Shown: positions 35,167 to 45,140 of the stretch, piece by piece
Position numbering within the stretch: position 1 is the first letter of the stretch
Layout: each line of letters begins with the position of its first letter
DNA from: CAWCJL01 sp963795775
GTDB taxonomy: Bacteria; Acidobacteriota; Terriglobia; Terriglobales; Acidobacteriaceae
Assembly (NCBI GenBank): GCA_963795775.1
Contig: CAWCJL010000005.1
Span: 620,001-684,000 of the forward strand
DNA length: 64,000 nt
Direction: 5' to 3'
The notes under the pieces: generated by a model
Databases searched by the model: none
The model's input: only the letters and a program-made list of their open reading frames with translations
What the model was told of the DNA's origin: nothing
Position numbers and translations under genes: made by a program

Positions 35167-35182
35167 ACCTACCTACCTACCT
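35167..35182. repeat. Tetranucleotide (acct) x4 tract
   Basis: Four consecutive acct units lie in the intergenic space 107 bp before the next gene. Such tracts can vary in length by slippage, but no promoter spacing is clear here. Confidence 0.8.
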
Positions 35183-35288
35183 GCCGTGCAAGGTCCAGAG
35201 ACGAGCGCCGAAGTGCAACGGACATATACCTCTTTGGTGGTATACCGGTCGGATGATCTAAGCGGTATGCTCGATCCGGTCTCCAATT

Positions 35289-35777
35289 ATGCTTTGTGCT
35301 GATCGTGATGTTCTGATTGTTAAACGCTGGGATGCCTTCTTGCGCTTTCAAGAAGCCAGGCAGCGGTACAAACTCGAGAGAAGCCGCCCGGGGCTAAAGG
35401 CTAGCTTTGAGGGCACCCGAAAGGACTGGCAGGAAGCTGACCGGGCAGTCTCTGAGCATCGCAGCAGCTGTTCGCAATGTGGAATGCGGACGCGTGAACG
35501 CGTGAAAAGCGTGCTCGATCGACGCGTTTCGCGCCTTTCTTCCAAGGTAGGCAAGCGAGTTGCTCCCGGACCGCCTGAGAGTTCGGTGGGCGCCCCAGCC
35601 CGCGAGCGCACGAGCTTACAGCAGAGTGCTAGCGTTATGTCGCGGGCCAATGCCCCCGTGGGGGATTCTGTGTCGCGCTTGAGATCTCGTCGACCAGAGG
35701 CTTGGATTACCGCTGACGTGCGGCCCACCAACCCAGAGTCCAAGGTTCGGCCTGGAACATCTCGATTGATGCCGTAG
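35289..35777 (+). CDS. Hypothetical protein with H-x3-C-x2-C motif
   Basis: A 162-residue frame starting MLCADRDVLIVKRWDAFLRF. Residues 12-60 form a charged helix (EARQRYKLERSRPGLKASFE, KDWQEADRAVSEHRSSCSQC), ending in the same E-H-x3-C-x2-C motif as the gene at 34382. The remaining ~100 residues are Arg/Ser/Pro-rich and may be out of frame or disordered. The domain is credible; the full length is doubtful. Confidence 0.4.
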   Translation: MLCADRDVLIVKRWDAFLRFQEARQRYKLERSRPGLKASFEGTRKDWQEADRAVSEHRSSCSQCGMRTRERVKSVLDRRVSRLSSKVGKRVAPGPPESSVGAPARERTSLQQSASVMSRANAPVGDSVSRLRSRRPEAWITADVRPTNPESKVRPGTSRLMP

Positions 35778-35923
35778 GTCAGGCAGAACGGAACCGTTGG
35801 GCGAACCCTGTGATAATCAGCAGCCAACCTGGAACGGGGCTGCTGTGTCAGAGCGCTCGCTTAGCGCTGATGGACTCGGGCTTGGGCACCGCGGATGACC
35901 CGCAGGAGGGCCGCACGAACTCC

Positions 35924-36006
35924 AGCATCTCTCCACATCCAGCCCGGCAGGCCGATGCAGAACGGCCACGTCGAGAGCTTCCAGGGACGACTCCGCGAAG
36001 ACGTGT
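35924..36006 (+). mobile_element. IS3-family transposase fragment
   Basis: In the plus frame LHIQPGRPMQNGHVESFQGR followed by L-R-E-D-V and a stop is a piece of the OrfB integrase core around the third catalytic region, where P-G-x-P-x-Q-N-G-x-x-E-S-F is diagnostic. Nothing else of the element is visible, so it is a short relic, similar to but distinct from the copy at 12860. Confidence 0.7.
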
Positions 36007-37000
36007 AAAGAGGAATCATTACGGGGGCAACGCAACGGCGGCAATGATATTCGGCTAATCTGCGTGAGGTGTACAAGTCCCTAGAGTAGAAGTCATGGGG
36101 CGGCAACCTTGCCGCCTTCGTCTGGCGATCCTGTGGACGAATGCGGGCGCTAAAGGCGATCTCCCGGTGACTAAAAAAAGCCTCGAGCTCCTGAGCTCGA
36201 GGCTTTTCCGCCAGTTTGGTGTCCTCTACTGCAACCAGGTCAGACAACGGCGCGGCAAACCAGAGACAGCAGCGCGTGTTCAGGCGAAATCTTCAAACGA
36301 ACAAAGCAAGGCGAAGCGGTCTCGTCTGGTCATACAAACCAGCCGGTTTCCGCTTGGTCCTGGCCAGGTGGCAGAGGTGCGGCACGCATGGGGCGGCCTT
36401 GACGGCCGAACATGAAGCAAGAGGCCAACACGGCCAGGAACAGCACATCATTCAATGCGAGACTCATCTTCACTCCAGGGCAAACCACAGACTCAGATCT
36501 CTTTAAAGAGTGGGCACCGTTTCAGCAATCGATGTTCCGACGCATTCTGGTGGACGAGGGGGCAAGGGCATCCAGTGGGTCACGTGGCCGATGAACGTGG
36601 CTCCAGTTAAGAAGGCGGACCCGCCGGATCTCCACCGGTCTGGTACTCGTTTGGCTATCCAGATTTGCTTGGCCGTGGAGACCAACACGAGAACCCTCCA
36701 GTCAGGCAGGCTGTCATTCACGGAAATCCAACAGCTATTCATGAGGCACAATCCTGAGGTATGTCCAGCGATGCTCTTTCAGCTTTCAGAACTGTGACTA
36801 TAAACGGCCTGCACATCGGCAGGAATACCACAGAGGTGGAGGAGCAGCGCTGATGTGGTCGGAAACCGGGGCTGGTCGAGCTTCTGGCCTATTGGCACGA
36901 AGGCGGTTTCGAAAGGGCATGAAGCCGGCTTTCGCGAGCAGCTCCGAGCGGCCTTGACTTATAGGACGGATCCAGGAATCGCCGAAAGCAGGAGCCGTGG
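36007..37000. other. Intergenic region carrying a bidirectional terminator
   Basis: No gene is supported. Apart from the strong hairpin at 36173-36207, the frames here lack motifs and ribosome-binding sites. Confidence 0.45.
36173..36207. terminator. Strong bidirectional intrinsic terminator
   Basis: The stem gcctcgagc/gctcgaggc (extendable to 11 bp) is flanked by seven A residues on the left and four T residues on the right. Transcripts arriving from either side would therefore end in a GC-rich hairpin and a U-tract. It probably separates the island-like sequence on the left from the acyltransferase gene region on the right. Confidence 0.8.
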
Positions 37001-38119
37001 TCAGAGAATATGCTCGGAGAAGCCATTTGGAGCGAAAGCAGCCAGAGATCTTTCCGCAAGATAGCTTCCAGCAAAATATTGTAACCGGTTCGGCACGCGC
37101 CTGCCGTGCTGGTGCAGTCTCGCTGCAATCCTTGAAGAAGCACTCTTCAAGAGGGCGAAGGAATGATCGTTCCGATCAATGGAAAGGATGCGAACTTCCA
37201 AAGGCTCGCAGAAACGGCCCAGCATGGCGGAAGACCCATTCACAAAGTGAATATCGGAGAAGCCCTTGTTAATTAGAGTCTCGATCACATACCCGCGCAA
37301 AACCAGAGACAAGCTAAACTTCTGCTTGCTAGCATCGTTAAGCTGGGTGATCACATGAAGATGATCGCCTTGCACCACCCCCGCAATAATAGACACCAGC
37401 GATCCGGAGCTGTCCTGCACTCCGGCCAGGAAAAGGGAATCGAAGAGAGTAAGGAACCGGCGATCGCGCTCTTGCCTCAATGGGTCAACCGGGTAATCAG
37501 TGATTCGATTCAGACGTTCCGCCGCCGCCCAGTATTCTTCCGGATGGAGCTCAGGGCAAAATCGATAACCCTCAGCTTCAGCTTTCCGGCGATACAGTCG
37601 CATGTTGCGTCGGGTGTGAACACCAAGCCTGCACAAGAAGGTCTCGTAATCGGCGCCTAGGGTTAGCAAATCGCCGAATTCCCGCGCGTGATGCGTACAG
37701 GAAATCCTTGCCGGCTCTAGGCCTCTCAGTCCGACGTCATCAGATACGCCATTCACGCGCCAATTGAAACGCATCGCATGGATCCCTCGCTCTAGGAGAT
37801 AGCGGGATGCACTGGCGACAATATGGCCCTCACGCTCCGCAGCGGCTAGTACCAGGCCCCGCCCGGTTTCATCCCCACCGAATACATAACCGGTCGGGCG
37901 ACCCCCAACCATGATTTCGTAGCCGTAGATCGCACCCACAAGCTCCCCGCTCTCATAGCAGGCAACAATGCGTGGCTCGTGCCTGTCAGCGGTCCGAGCC
38001 AACAAATATTCCGGGGTAAAGGTGGCATCCGGTCGTGAGTAGATCGTGTTTACCAACCGCAGAGCTGGTGCGCTGAAGGATCTGGCCTCTTCGCGCGACT
38101 TCAAAAGCTGGAAATCCAT
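37001..38119 (-). CDS. CelD/BioF2-like GNAT acyltransferase
   Basis: A 372-residue protein; the ATG at 38119 follows aggaaggtgc. The N-terminal half has a GNAT-like strand set (PRIVACYESGELVGAIYGYE) and LERGIHAMRFNWRVNG. The C-terminal half contains YETFLCRLGVHTRRNMRLYR, characteristic of the CelD/BioF2 acetyltransferase group (a long helix with R-R-N-x-R), then SIIAGVVQGDHLHVITQLND and IHFVNGSSAMLGRFCEPLEV. Such proteins acylate sugars or lipids during exopolysaccharide or cellulose production. A decayed relative lies at 57600-57960, next to the exopolysaccharide operon. The substrate cannot be told from sequence. Confidence 0.72.
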   Translation of the reverse strand: MDFQLLKSREEARSFSAPALRLVNTIYSRPDATFTPEYLLARTADRHEPRIVACYESGELVGAIYGYEIMVGGRPTGYVFGGDETGRGLVLAAAEREGHIVASASRYLLERGIHAMRFNWRVNGVSDDVGLRGLEPARISCTHHAREFGDLLTLGADYETFLCRLGVHTRRNMRLYRRKAEAEGYRFCPELHPEEYWAAAERLNRITDYPVDPLRQERDRRFLTLFDSLFLAGVQDSSGSLVSIIAGVVQGDHLHVITQLNDASKQKFSLSLVLRGYVIETLINKGFSDIHFVNGSSAMLGRFCEPLEVRILSIDRNDHSFALLKSASSRIAARLHQHGRRVPNRLQYFAGSYLAERSLAAFAPNGFSEHIL

Positions 38120-38514
38120 GCACCTTCCTGTCGAAGACCAACAATGATGCGGAGGACCAAACGGTACCCGTTCACCTCTCGTGGATGGTCACTCGGAAGA
38201 CCTAACGCCGAGCAACACATCCTAGTGTACGACAAACGTATACGTCATGGTGGCGAGGACAGGGGTGGCCGAAGCAGCACTCCGGAGGGAGAACTGCCCT
38301 GTAAGCGCACGCTGCTCCCGCGCTTAACCCGGCAAAGTGTTTCGGGCTGCCCGGTTATTTTGGAAGGAGGCTGGTGCAGCTTGGGGATGCCGGGCATCCA
38401 GGTTCCATTGACCTCCAACCCCGTGGTCGCTGGTTGGAATATCGACCCGGAACGAGTGAGTCGCTGTCAAGCCTACGTAGCCCCACACCGGCCGAGATTC
38501 GGGCCTGCTGTTTT
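38120..38514. other. Intergenic stretch, no supported gene
   Basis: Divergent upstream region of the acyltransferase gene. Plus-strand frames are present but carry no motif. Confidence 0.4.
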
Positions 38515-38700
38515 TAGATTGCGAAGCCGCCGTTTGATGCGGGCGTGTTGTTTGGCGAGCGAGAAGGGCTTCGACGTCCTCGTGATCTGGGCCGTCTACT
38601 TGATGGCAGTGTGGTCCGAGATCTTGAACGGGCTCCAGCAATTCGAGGGCTGGAGCCGGTGTTTCCGCAGCGGCCGTTCATGCGAACACGCAAACAAGGG
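38515..38700 (+). pseudogene. Possible serine-recombinase fragment
   Basis: The plus frame gives RRLMRACCLASEKGFDVLVI followed by W-A-V, then a shift to LDGSVVRDLE and back to NGLQQFEGWSRCF. Resolvase and invertase catalytic domains contain FDVLLVWALDRLxRS followed by a helix L-x2-L-x2-L-E-x2-G-V-x-F. The match is partial, needs frameshifts and lacks the active-site Ser region, so it is reported only as probable debris near the IS5 remnant. Confidence 0.35.
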
Positions 38701-39029
38701 TGGAGCGGCTGGCCGGTCGCGATCCGGTTAGACGACAAGCTATCATTGATGAGCAGCGAGGTTCGAAAACCTGCTGCCAGTCAGTCCATTTCCATCGCGA
38801 GATGAGCAGCATGCTCGGTATGGCCGGGCCGGCGAACTATCGGGACTAGAAGCGGCCCTCCGGGCTGGGCCTTCGCCAAATGCCGTGTACCCGCGCTTTG
38901 AGCAGCGGTTCACTCGGCCCCCAGCGACTCATAATGGCGAGGCCGAACCTTACTCAGACCTTGTGCGCGAGTGGGCCTACGCTCGCAGTTACCAGATACA
39001 GATGGGACCGCCGTTATGCTTGAAGCGGT

Positions 39030-39458
39030 CTCATGAACGTCTAAGCAGGATAGCGATACAGACGAGGTGGACGAAGCCGAGCACGTTTTTCGATCTGTAT
39101 GCCCATGCGGTGAGAAAACGGCGGAGATTGTGCAGCCAGGCGAACAGCCGTTCAATCTTCCAGCGCGTGCGGTAGCGACGCAGCTTGCGCCCGTCCTGGT
39201 GCTGCTCCGTTGCGATGGTCGGGCGCTATCATGTGATGCCGTATTCGGAATCTCAGACTTGTCGCCGATGAGCCTGGTCGGAAGTTCGTCGAGGGATCTA
39301 ACCGGCGAGGACTTCTTCGACAAACTTGCCCCGTTCTCCAGCGCCCGCACAACCCGATGAACACGGCTCGCCTGTCGTGCCCAGGGGCGTGCACGGTCGT
39401 CGTTCCGAGGCGGAGGCCTCAGCATCGGCTCCAGCAACGTCCACTGTTCTCCAGTCAA
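39030..39458 (-). mobile_element. IS5-family transposase remnant
   Basis: On the minus strand the frame from 39458 starts MTGEQWTLLEPMLRPPPRND, the N-terminus of many IS5-group transposases. Near 39260 come RLIGDK and, in another frame, QDGRKLRRYRTRWKIERLFA, then WLHNLRRFLTAW and GFVHLVCIAILLRRL. This is the final catalytic segment (R-R-Y-x2-R-W-x-I-E-R) and C-terminus. The middle, including the first DDE Asp region, is missing, and frames change at least twice, so the element is inactive. Confidence 0.75.
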
Positions 39459-39946
39459 CTCCCAGAGTCTCCTGATCGAGCCACACCGGAGATCTCAGAG
39501 CATCTCCAGCTTCGCACCAAGCACGCCTTTACGGGTTTAGGAGACTCGTTCTAGTCTCGGCCTCTGGCTGCCTTGATCGGCGGCCAACCCGTCTGCAGGA
39601 GAGTCTGTCGGTAAGAACAGGCTCCGACAAGGGTTTGATAGCCGCACGTGTCCCTTGCATCTAGAAGAAGCGCAAGCGACTGATATTCCGTATTCTAGAA
39701 CTATGGACACGGTCTAGGTCAGGACAGAGTCGTCCATTGAGCGAGACTGCCGTCCTGCTCCGCCCTGCCTAGCTCGGCCAAAAGGTTGACCTTGGAGTGA
39801 GTATCCGCTCGGAGCATAAAGTGCTCGGGGCGGAGCATCCGGCCCTCGCCAGATAGCCCGCCCCGCCAGTCTAATAACTCAAAAAGCGCCAGGAAATACG
39901 GTAGCAGGTCACAATAACCTGACTACCGAATTTCCTGCGAGTTCAG
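39459..39946. other. Intergenic stretch, no supported gene
   Basis: Lies between the IS5 remnant and the end of the beta-helix gene. No gene, hairpin or repeat of note was recognised. Confidence 0.45.
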
Positions 39947-41911
39947 TTAAGGGATTATCGATACAGGTACCATATGGACCCGACCGTTCTGAGTGGCAAC
40001 AATGGTCAGGGGCATCGGTACTCCTGGGATTGCGTTGGCGCCTGGAGTGATGGTAACGAGCTGAGTTGAGTTTACGGAAGCCTTCGCGGGGAGGGTCGTC
40101 AAACTCCCGACAGTCACTGCGCTGCCCAAGGGAAGCCCACTGACCGCAATCGAAGCCGACCCATTGGCGAACCCTGAGCCGAAAGACTTTTGCAGGACAG
40201 CGATGTTCACCGTTCCGTTCACAGCAGTGTAAGTTTGTTTGTCCGTGAAAACGGCGAAGTCGGATTGGACGGGTGCGGGTGGCGTGCAGTTCCGTTGCTG
40301 TAAGGGCGACGAAGCAGGCTGGCCCCACACGGAGTTAGTGTCCAACCCGGTCGCGGCTTGCCATTGGGCGAGCGTCTGCCGCTTTCCTCCGGAGATCAAG
40401 AATGACGTTGCACGGTTCGGATCGAACCACGTATTCTGATCGCTTGCGAATGTACTCAGAAAAGTTGCCCAGGGGGCGCTTCCAAGATAAGTGCCAAAGC
40501 TGTTTTCCGTGGCATACGACCAATCTTCAATGATATTACCAGTTAGAGTGATGTTGGCCGGAGTCACCGTGTACGAGACTCCGGTCTGCCAGTCCGTAAA
40601 GCTTCGACCGGCGTTGGGACCAGCAATGTAAAAGTTACCTTGTATCGTGCCCACTACACCGGGACCGCCGTTATCAAAGAGCTTCGAATTGGTAAGAGAG
40701 AAACCCGACGAACTGTTGACGTTCACACCAAGGCCGCCGTAACAGAGTACTGAGTTATTCATGCTAATCGGTCCTACGTTGAGTTCGACCTGAAGATTGG
40801 CAAGCAGATTTCCCGCCAATCTTGCATTCGTAACCGTGATCTGGCGATTGTCGGTATCGAACCAGAGTCCTTCCGCATAGTTATTGTAGGCGGAATAATT
40901 CTGCACCGTGCCGCCGTGAATCTGCCAGAACTTAATACCGCCCATACCCCAATCGTAAAAGCTGCCCTGCGCTCCTCGCCAGTTGTTGTAATCCGTTTCC
41001 GAGTTGGAGAGAAGAAGATTGGTTGTGTGGGAAAGCATCATCCCGAACCCGCCGTTATAGCTCGCCACAGAATTCTGAACCGTAATGTTGCTGCTGTTCG
41101 CAACGCCAAAGCCGCCCCAGTTGTTGGTGGTAGCCGTGATCTGGTCGACGAGAACGTTCGTGCTGTTCCAAACGAATGCACTCTGCTGGTTGAAGCAGTT
41201 GGCCGCGTGCTCGAATCCCACGCCGCGCAAGGCAAAGTTGGTCCGGCCCGAAACGGTAAGTGTCGTGGGGCGGGTAGCGACTTCGACGGTTCCTGCGTTG
41301 AGATCGACCCCAGACGGGGGAGCAACACGGAGCAGGTTGTTCGCTTCATCTACCAGGAACGTGCCCGGAATGAGAAGGGAAGGATCGAGTACCTGAGTCA
41401 GAGAAGTTCCGTTTACGACGACCATCTCTCTGCGAGAGACGATCGGCTGTAGTCCGGTGGGCCATCCAGAAGGCAAAGCGCATGCTCCAAAGTCATAGGT
41501 CCAAGGGTGGTCGAAGATCATCCCAGTGCCTTCATCTGTCCAGCCGGTGTAAACGTCGGACCCTGCAATCGTGACGCTGCCCGGAGTGACGGCCTCCAGG
41601 GTGATTGGGGCGGAGGTACGTCCGGTGGATACGCCTATATAGTCGGATTCACGATAGACACCCGGAAGCACCTCGACGCGGCTGCCAAGGTTCTTGTGAT
41701 TGTAGAGAGTGTCCGCCTTATTTAGGCCGGCCTGAATAGTACGCAGCGGGGCCGTCTGGGTGCCGGCGTTAGTGTCCTTCCCGTTGATCCCATCGACATA
41801 TACAAAATTAGTGTTGCTTTCTGTGATGGTCGCCTGACCAGGCGCGTTCTTAGGAAACAAACATATAGCGCTGAATAAAAAGCCAGCAGCGAAAGCACGT
41901 CCGAGTCGCAT
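39947..41911 (-). CDS. Secreted right-handed beta-helix protein with C-terminal Ig-like domain
   Basis: The ATG at 41911 (MRLGRAFAAGFLFSAICLFP) has an aaggag site; the first ~27 residues are a signal peptide ending APGQA. The next part, YVDGINGKDTNAGTQTAPLR followed by TIQAGLNKA and VEVLPGVYRE, is the DUF1565/pectate-lyase-like opening of parallel beta-helix proteins. Many Asn/Thr-rich coils follow (SNITVQNSVASYNGGFGMML). The last ~105 residues (FAVFTDKQTYTAVNGTVNIA onward) look like an Ig-like strand domain that the paralogue at 52032 lacks. It is probably a surface or secreted polysaccharide-binding or -degrading protein; catalytic residues could not be assigned. Confidence 0.82.
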   Translation of the reverse strand: MRLGRAFAAGFLFSAICLFPKNAPGQATITESNTNFVYVDGINGKDTNAGTQTAPLRTIQAGLNKADTLYNHKNLGSRVEVLPGVYRESDYIGVSTGRTSAPITLEAVTPGSVTIAGSDVYTGWTDEGTGMIFDHPWTYDFGACALPSGWPTGLQPIVSRREMVVVNGTSLTQVLDPSLLIPGTFLVDEANNLLRVAPPSGVDLNAGTVEVATRPTTLTVSGRTNFALRGVGFEHAANCFNQQSAFVWNSTNVLVDQITATTNNWGGFGVANSSNITVQNSVASYNGGFGMMLSHTTNLLLSNSETDYNNWRGAQGSFYDWGMGGIKFWQIHGGTVQNYSAYNNYAEGLWFDTDNRQITVTNARLAGNLLANLQVELNVGPISMNNSVLCYGGLGVNVNSSSGFSLTNSKLFDNGGPGVVGTIQGNFYIAGPNAGRSFTDWQTGVSYTVTPANITLTGNIIEDWSYATENSFGTYLGSAPWATFLSTFASDQNTWFDPNRATSFLISGGKRQTLAQWQAATGLDTNSVWGQPASSPLQQRNCTPPAPVQSDFAVFTDKQTYTAVNGTVNIAVLQKSFGSGFANGSASIAVSGLPLGSAVTVGSLTTLPAKASVNSTQLVTITPGANAIPGVPMPLTIVATQNGRVHMVPVSIIP

Positions 41912-43451
41912 TTGTGGAAGTCTCCTTTTGCACAATAGGCATCCCGAAACTGTCGGGCCATTTGTCCCGCAGTAGTTGTTCGAAGGAAAATGCCGGATGA
42001 TTGCTCTGAGTATTAGCTGAGAGGTACGGAGGCTGATACCCCTCGGAGGTGTTAGTCTGCGAATGCAGTTCCATAATGGGACAAGCCAAGAGGAAAAGCG
42101 CGTCTCATGTGGAGCTCCTAGTTAAGACTTAGCGCTTCTTATTCTTAGGTATCCTAGCCGGACTGTCAGCACAGTTAGGCAGCGCCAGTGCGGCCTCTGA
42201 TCGGCGCAACCATTGGGGAGGCACACCTTGACACTCGTCGATCAATCTCCGCTAGCTGAGGCAGCCACGAAGGGGAATTATGAGCCTATTAGCTTGTCTA
42301 TGTGAGCACTGGGAGCTGATATGGAGACGCGCGGATTCAGAAGAGATTGTCAGCTGTGTGAGCGTGGACCTGGTGTGCGGAAGTTCACACTATGCACGAT
42401 TCGCAGGTTAACGAAACGGTGCTGCGGGCATCGAGCCAGCAGTTCGAGGCCCGGCATACGGCAATGGGGGCGTCATCGCGCCGGATTGCGTGCTGAGGTC
42501 GTTGTTGCCCAAGGCGCTCTAGCGGGTTCTATCGTCTCGGCAGCTGGTCGAGCTACCTGCGGTTCAGACCTGCCGGGCGGTTCTTTGCGGAGATGAACCG
42601 GCTCCGACGCACTTCATGAGTGACGAGCACTCCCGGGCGGATGGAACGATATGTGAGGCGGGCGCCAGAGAAGAGCTTCCACCTAAGGACGGCTCCGGCG
42701 GTGGCGACGGCACGAAATTCCATGGCCCGCCGTGGTCGAACGAGAGCCAACCCCCCCACCGATTCCGAGGCTCGGCTCTAGACAAAGAGCTATGGCAAGA
42801 AGCGGCAGCGGTCTATCTTGGCCACCGAGTCGTGGCAACCAGCTATGTACTGGCGCCCCAACAACGGCCGCCGGAGATGGCGAACGCGGAACGGCGCTGC
42901 TGTGGTTAGCGGCGGCAGAGAGCGTGCCCTAAATCCACATGGTTGAGCGTGTCGAATTCCCGAACATGCCCATCACGTGCTGGCTTCGAATAGGTCGCGT
43001 CTGTGTCGGCTTTCGTATGCCCTTCAATCGGCAATACCGTGCCCGCGGTCCTAAGCGGTATACCCACTCTGCCTAGACGAGTGGGAGCGGGCATGGAGCT
43101 TGCTGCATCCTCTGCGGGGCCCCTTAGGGAGAAGAAGATAGTCGCCACCGTCGTTCGAACCTGAGCTTAGATGAACCTCCCGATCAGGTCACCGGGTCAG
43201 GCCATTTCTGCTGGTCCAACGTGGACCGACGAGCTGTGGTGAGAATGCTCAGGATGTCACTGAACCGTTCGATTCATGCCGCCGAGTTCAACCGATTGAT
43301 CGCCGGGAGCCTTGGATCACGCGGAAGTGGAATACCGATATCCATTGAACTCGTTAGCATCGGGGAAACGGCCCCAAATGATTCAAGGCAGACTAACGCG
43401 GTTCTGCCGGGTGCTTGGAGATCCAAATCCTACTCATCAAGGTGGCACCGA
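41912..43451. other. Long intergenic region with possible coding debris
   Basis: No intact gene is supported. A minus-strand frame at 42906-43148 contains AGTVLPIEGHTKADTDATYS, which resembles a strand-loop of OmpA C-terminal domains (I-E-G-H-T-D), but it is too short and isolated to call. The stretch contains the promoter of the beta-helix gene. Confidence 0.4.
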
Positions 43452-43814
43452 ATGTCGAATCAATATTCTCTCGAGCTTCGGCCAGTACCGCCCGGCGCCG
43501 GCACCGGGCAAAGCGCTTCCGAAGTGGAGCTGATCGCCTTGCCGCAAGGCTCAGGCGAGATTTTGAAAGCTCGCTTCCGCGGATTCGAACTGCTGCTGGA
43601 TCTTATCTGCTCACTGGAAGGAACCAAGCCATTTCAACGGAAGGCGCTCCACCGTACTTTGAGCGCTGGCCTGGTCGCGCATGTAATCAACCGCGAGACA
43701 GGTGCCCCGCAGTGGTTTTCGCAGAACGAGATTGCCGTGTTTCACCTTGCGCCTGAAGAGTCCGGGCTCACTGATCGATGCGGCTCGCCACCCACTGTGA
43801 GAACGCCACTCTAG
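43452..43814 (+). CDS. Hypothetical protein
   Basis: The ATG at 43452 follows aaggtggcaccg, a moderate ribosome-binding site; the frame is open upstream to a GTG at 43221 but that part is less protein-like. The 120 residues (MSNQYSLELRPVPPGAGTGQ, SEVELIALPQGSGEILKARF, RGFELLLDLICSLEGTKPFQ) have regular strand and helix alternation, suggesting a small soluble domain. I do not recognise the family, and neighbours give no clue. Confidence 0.4.
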   Translation: MSNQYSLELRPVPPGAGTGQSASEVELIALPQGSGEILKARFRGFELLLDLICSLEGTKPFQRKALHRTLSAGLVAHVINRETGAPQWFSQNEIAVFHLAPEESGLTDRCGSPPTVRTPL

Positions 43815-44291
43815 CGGTTTGTAAAAAAGCCGGCAAACCCCGGACCATCGAAAACAGCACCAGCTTCGAGACAAGCGGAAAAACGTGCGCTGGGCGTCTT
43901 GGAGGTTCCCCGAACCCATTCAGGCAGGATACTCGGCGCGCCATGGTACTTAGAATCGTTCACTGACTGCGCCCCTCCGCCGCGAGGCCAACGGATCTCG
44001 AGCTGATCCGGTGGCTGCAAGCGTGCGCCCATTCACAGAACGAGAGCTGCATTAGGGCAGAAGCTGCCGTTGTGGTCAATTATGGATCGGGCGGGAAGTA
44101 AATAAGAGGTTCGAAGATCGGTGATAGCAGAGTAGCGCAAGCCGCCAGTCCCGCTGACGCGCCGCAGGTCTAATATGTAAGTTGTGTCGTGTACAACCGC
44201 ATGGATCACTACCTTGGTCTCGAGACCGTCATTTTCGGCTAAGAGGGTGCGATCGTAATCACGCATCGCCGAGAGCACCGCCCGCTTATGG
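43815..44291. other. Intergenic stretch downstream of the chaperone-usher operon
   Basis: A minus-strand frame at 44033-44278 (MRDYDRTLLAENDGLETKVV) looks weakly protein-like and could be a small gene trailing the pilus operon, but it has no recognised family. Otherwise nothing is seen. Confidence 0.35.
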
Positions 44292-45140
44292 TTAATAGGT
44301 GATGGTAACCGTGATCGTATCGGTGTACGTACCCGGCGTAACGGGTTGTCCCGCGGCTATCCTGCCGTATACGGTAATTGCCTGAGTGGCGCCGTTCCCG
44401 ATCCCGGGAACGGTATTGCTGATCAAGCCCCAATTCACCAGCCGGCTGGAGTCTGAAAACAGCGAGTAGCCGATGTGTACGCCTCCGGTGCCGGTCAGGA
44501 TTCGGTTCGTTACTGTGGCCCCGGACCCTGTGCCAGCATTGAGGCCTATGGTATATGCCGTGCTACTTGTACACTGAACGTTCAGGGTGGAGGTGGCGTT
44601 CACCGCGGCGCCCGTATAGGTACCGAAGGCCAGGGAAGTTACCGAGAGGTTGCAGTTGGCCAGGACCGTGGCGGTGACGGTGAACGAAGCCGTGGCGCTT
44701 GAAATTGTGTCGGTGTAGACCCCTGGTTGGACGAGTTGGCCCGTGAGCACCTGGGCATAGACATAAAGAATTTGATTGCTTCCATTGCCTGTGCCTGCAA
44801 CCGTGTCCACGCCGGTTGTGTTGCCCCAGTTCGTGGTACGAGCGGAGTTTTGAAACAGCTGATAATTCAGCGTCGCACCACTGAGGCTCGTCATCTTTCT
44901 AGTGGCCGTGGTCGCGCCACTTCCTGTACCGGCGTTGAGGCCAAGGGTGTACTGTGTACCGCTGGCGCAGTTCACTGTAGCTTGGTTGACCCCGGTCAGA
45001 AGCGTGCCAGTGTATGTGCCGAAGCTCAAATTCGTAAAAGCCACAGTGCAGGTTGCCCGGGCGGAAGCCGCGAAGCAGCAAGCTGCCACTACAGCGAGCG
45101 CCAACCTGACGACTGTTCTGATCACTGTTCGTCCTGGCAA
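44292..45140 (-). CDS. Two-domain SCPU (spore coat U-like) protein, probable pilus tip subunit
   Basis: A 282-residue secreted protein with a signal peptide (RTVIRTVVRLALAVVAACCF) and two successive SCPU domains. Each opens with C-x-V/L-x4-L-x-F-G-T-Y-T-G (residues ~31-47 and ~162-178) and closes with a conserved pattern of GNGxxQ, I-x-V-Y, G-Q-x-V-x-P-G-x-Y-x-D-T-I. In archaic (Csu-type) chaperone-usher systems the two-domain subunit is the tip adhesin. It is the last gene of the operon and overlaps the usher gene by 19 bp. Host-surface or abiotic adhesion is inferred. Confidence 0.85.
   Translation of the reverse strand: MPGRTVIRTVVRLALAVVAACCFAASARATCTVAFTNLSFGTYTGTLLTGVNQATVNCASGTQYTLGLNAGTGSGATTATRKMTSLSGATLNYQLFQNSARTTNWGNTTGVDTVAGTGNGSNQILYVYAQVLTGQLVQPGVYTDTISSATASFTVTATVLANCNLSVTSLAFGTYTGAAVNATSTLNVQCTSSTAYTIGLNAGTGSGATVTNRILTGTGGVHIGYSLFSDSSRLVNWGLISNTVPGIGNGATQAITVYGRIAAGQPVTPGTYTDTITVTITY

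Noticed and set aside
35167..35182. (acct)4 tract as a phase-variation switch
   Set aside because: It is not inside a gene or between recognisable promoter elements; kept only as a repeat.
42906..43148. Minus-strand frame with IEGHTKADTD resembling an OmpA C-terminal motif
   Set aside because: Only one short strand-loop matches, no signal peptide, barrel or neighbouring motif is present, and the frame has no ribosome-binding site.
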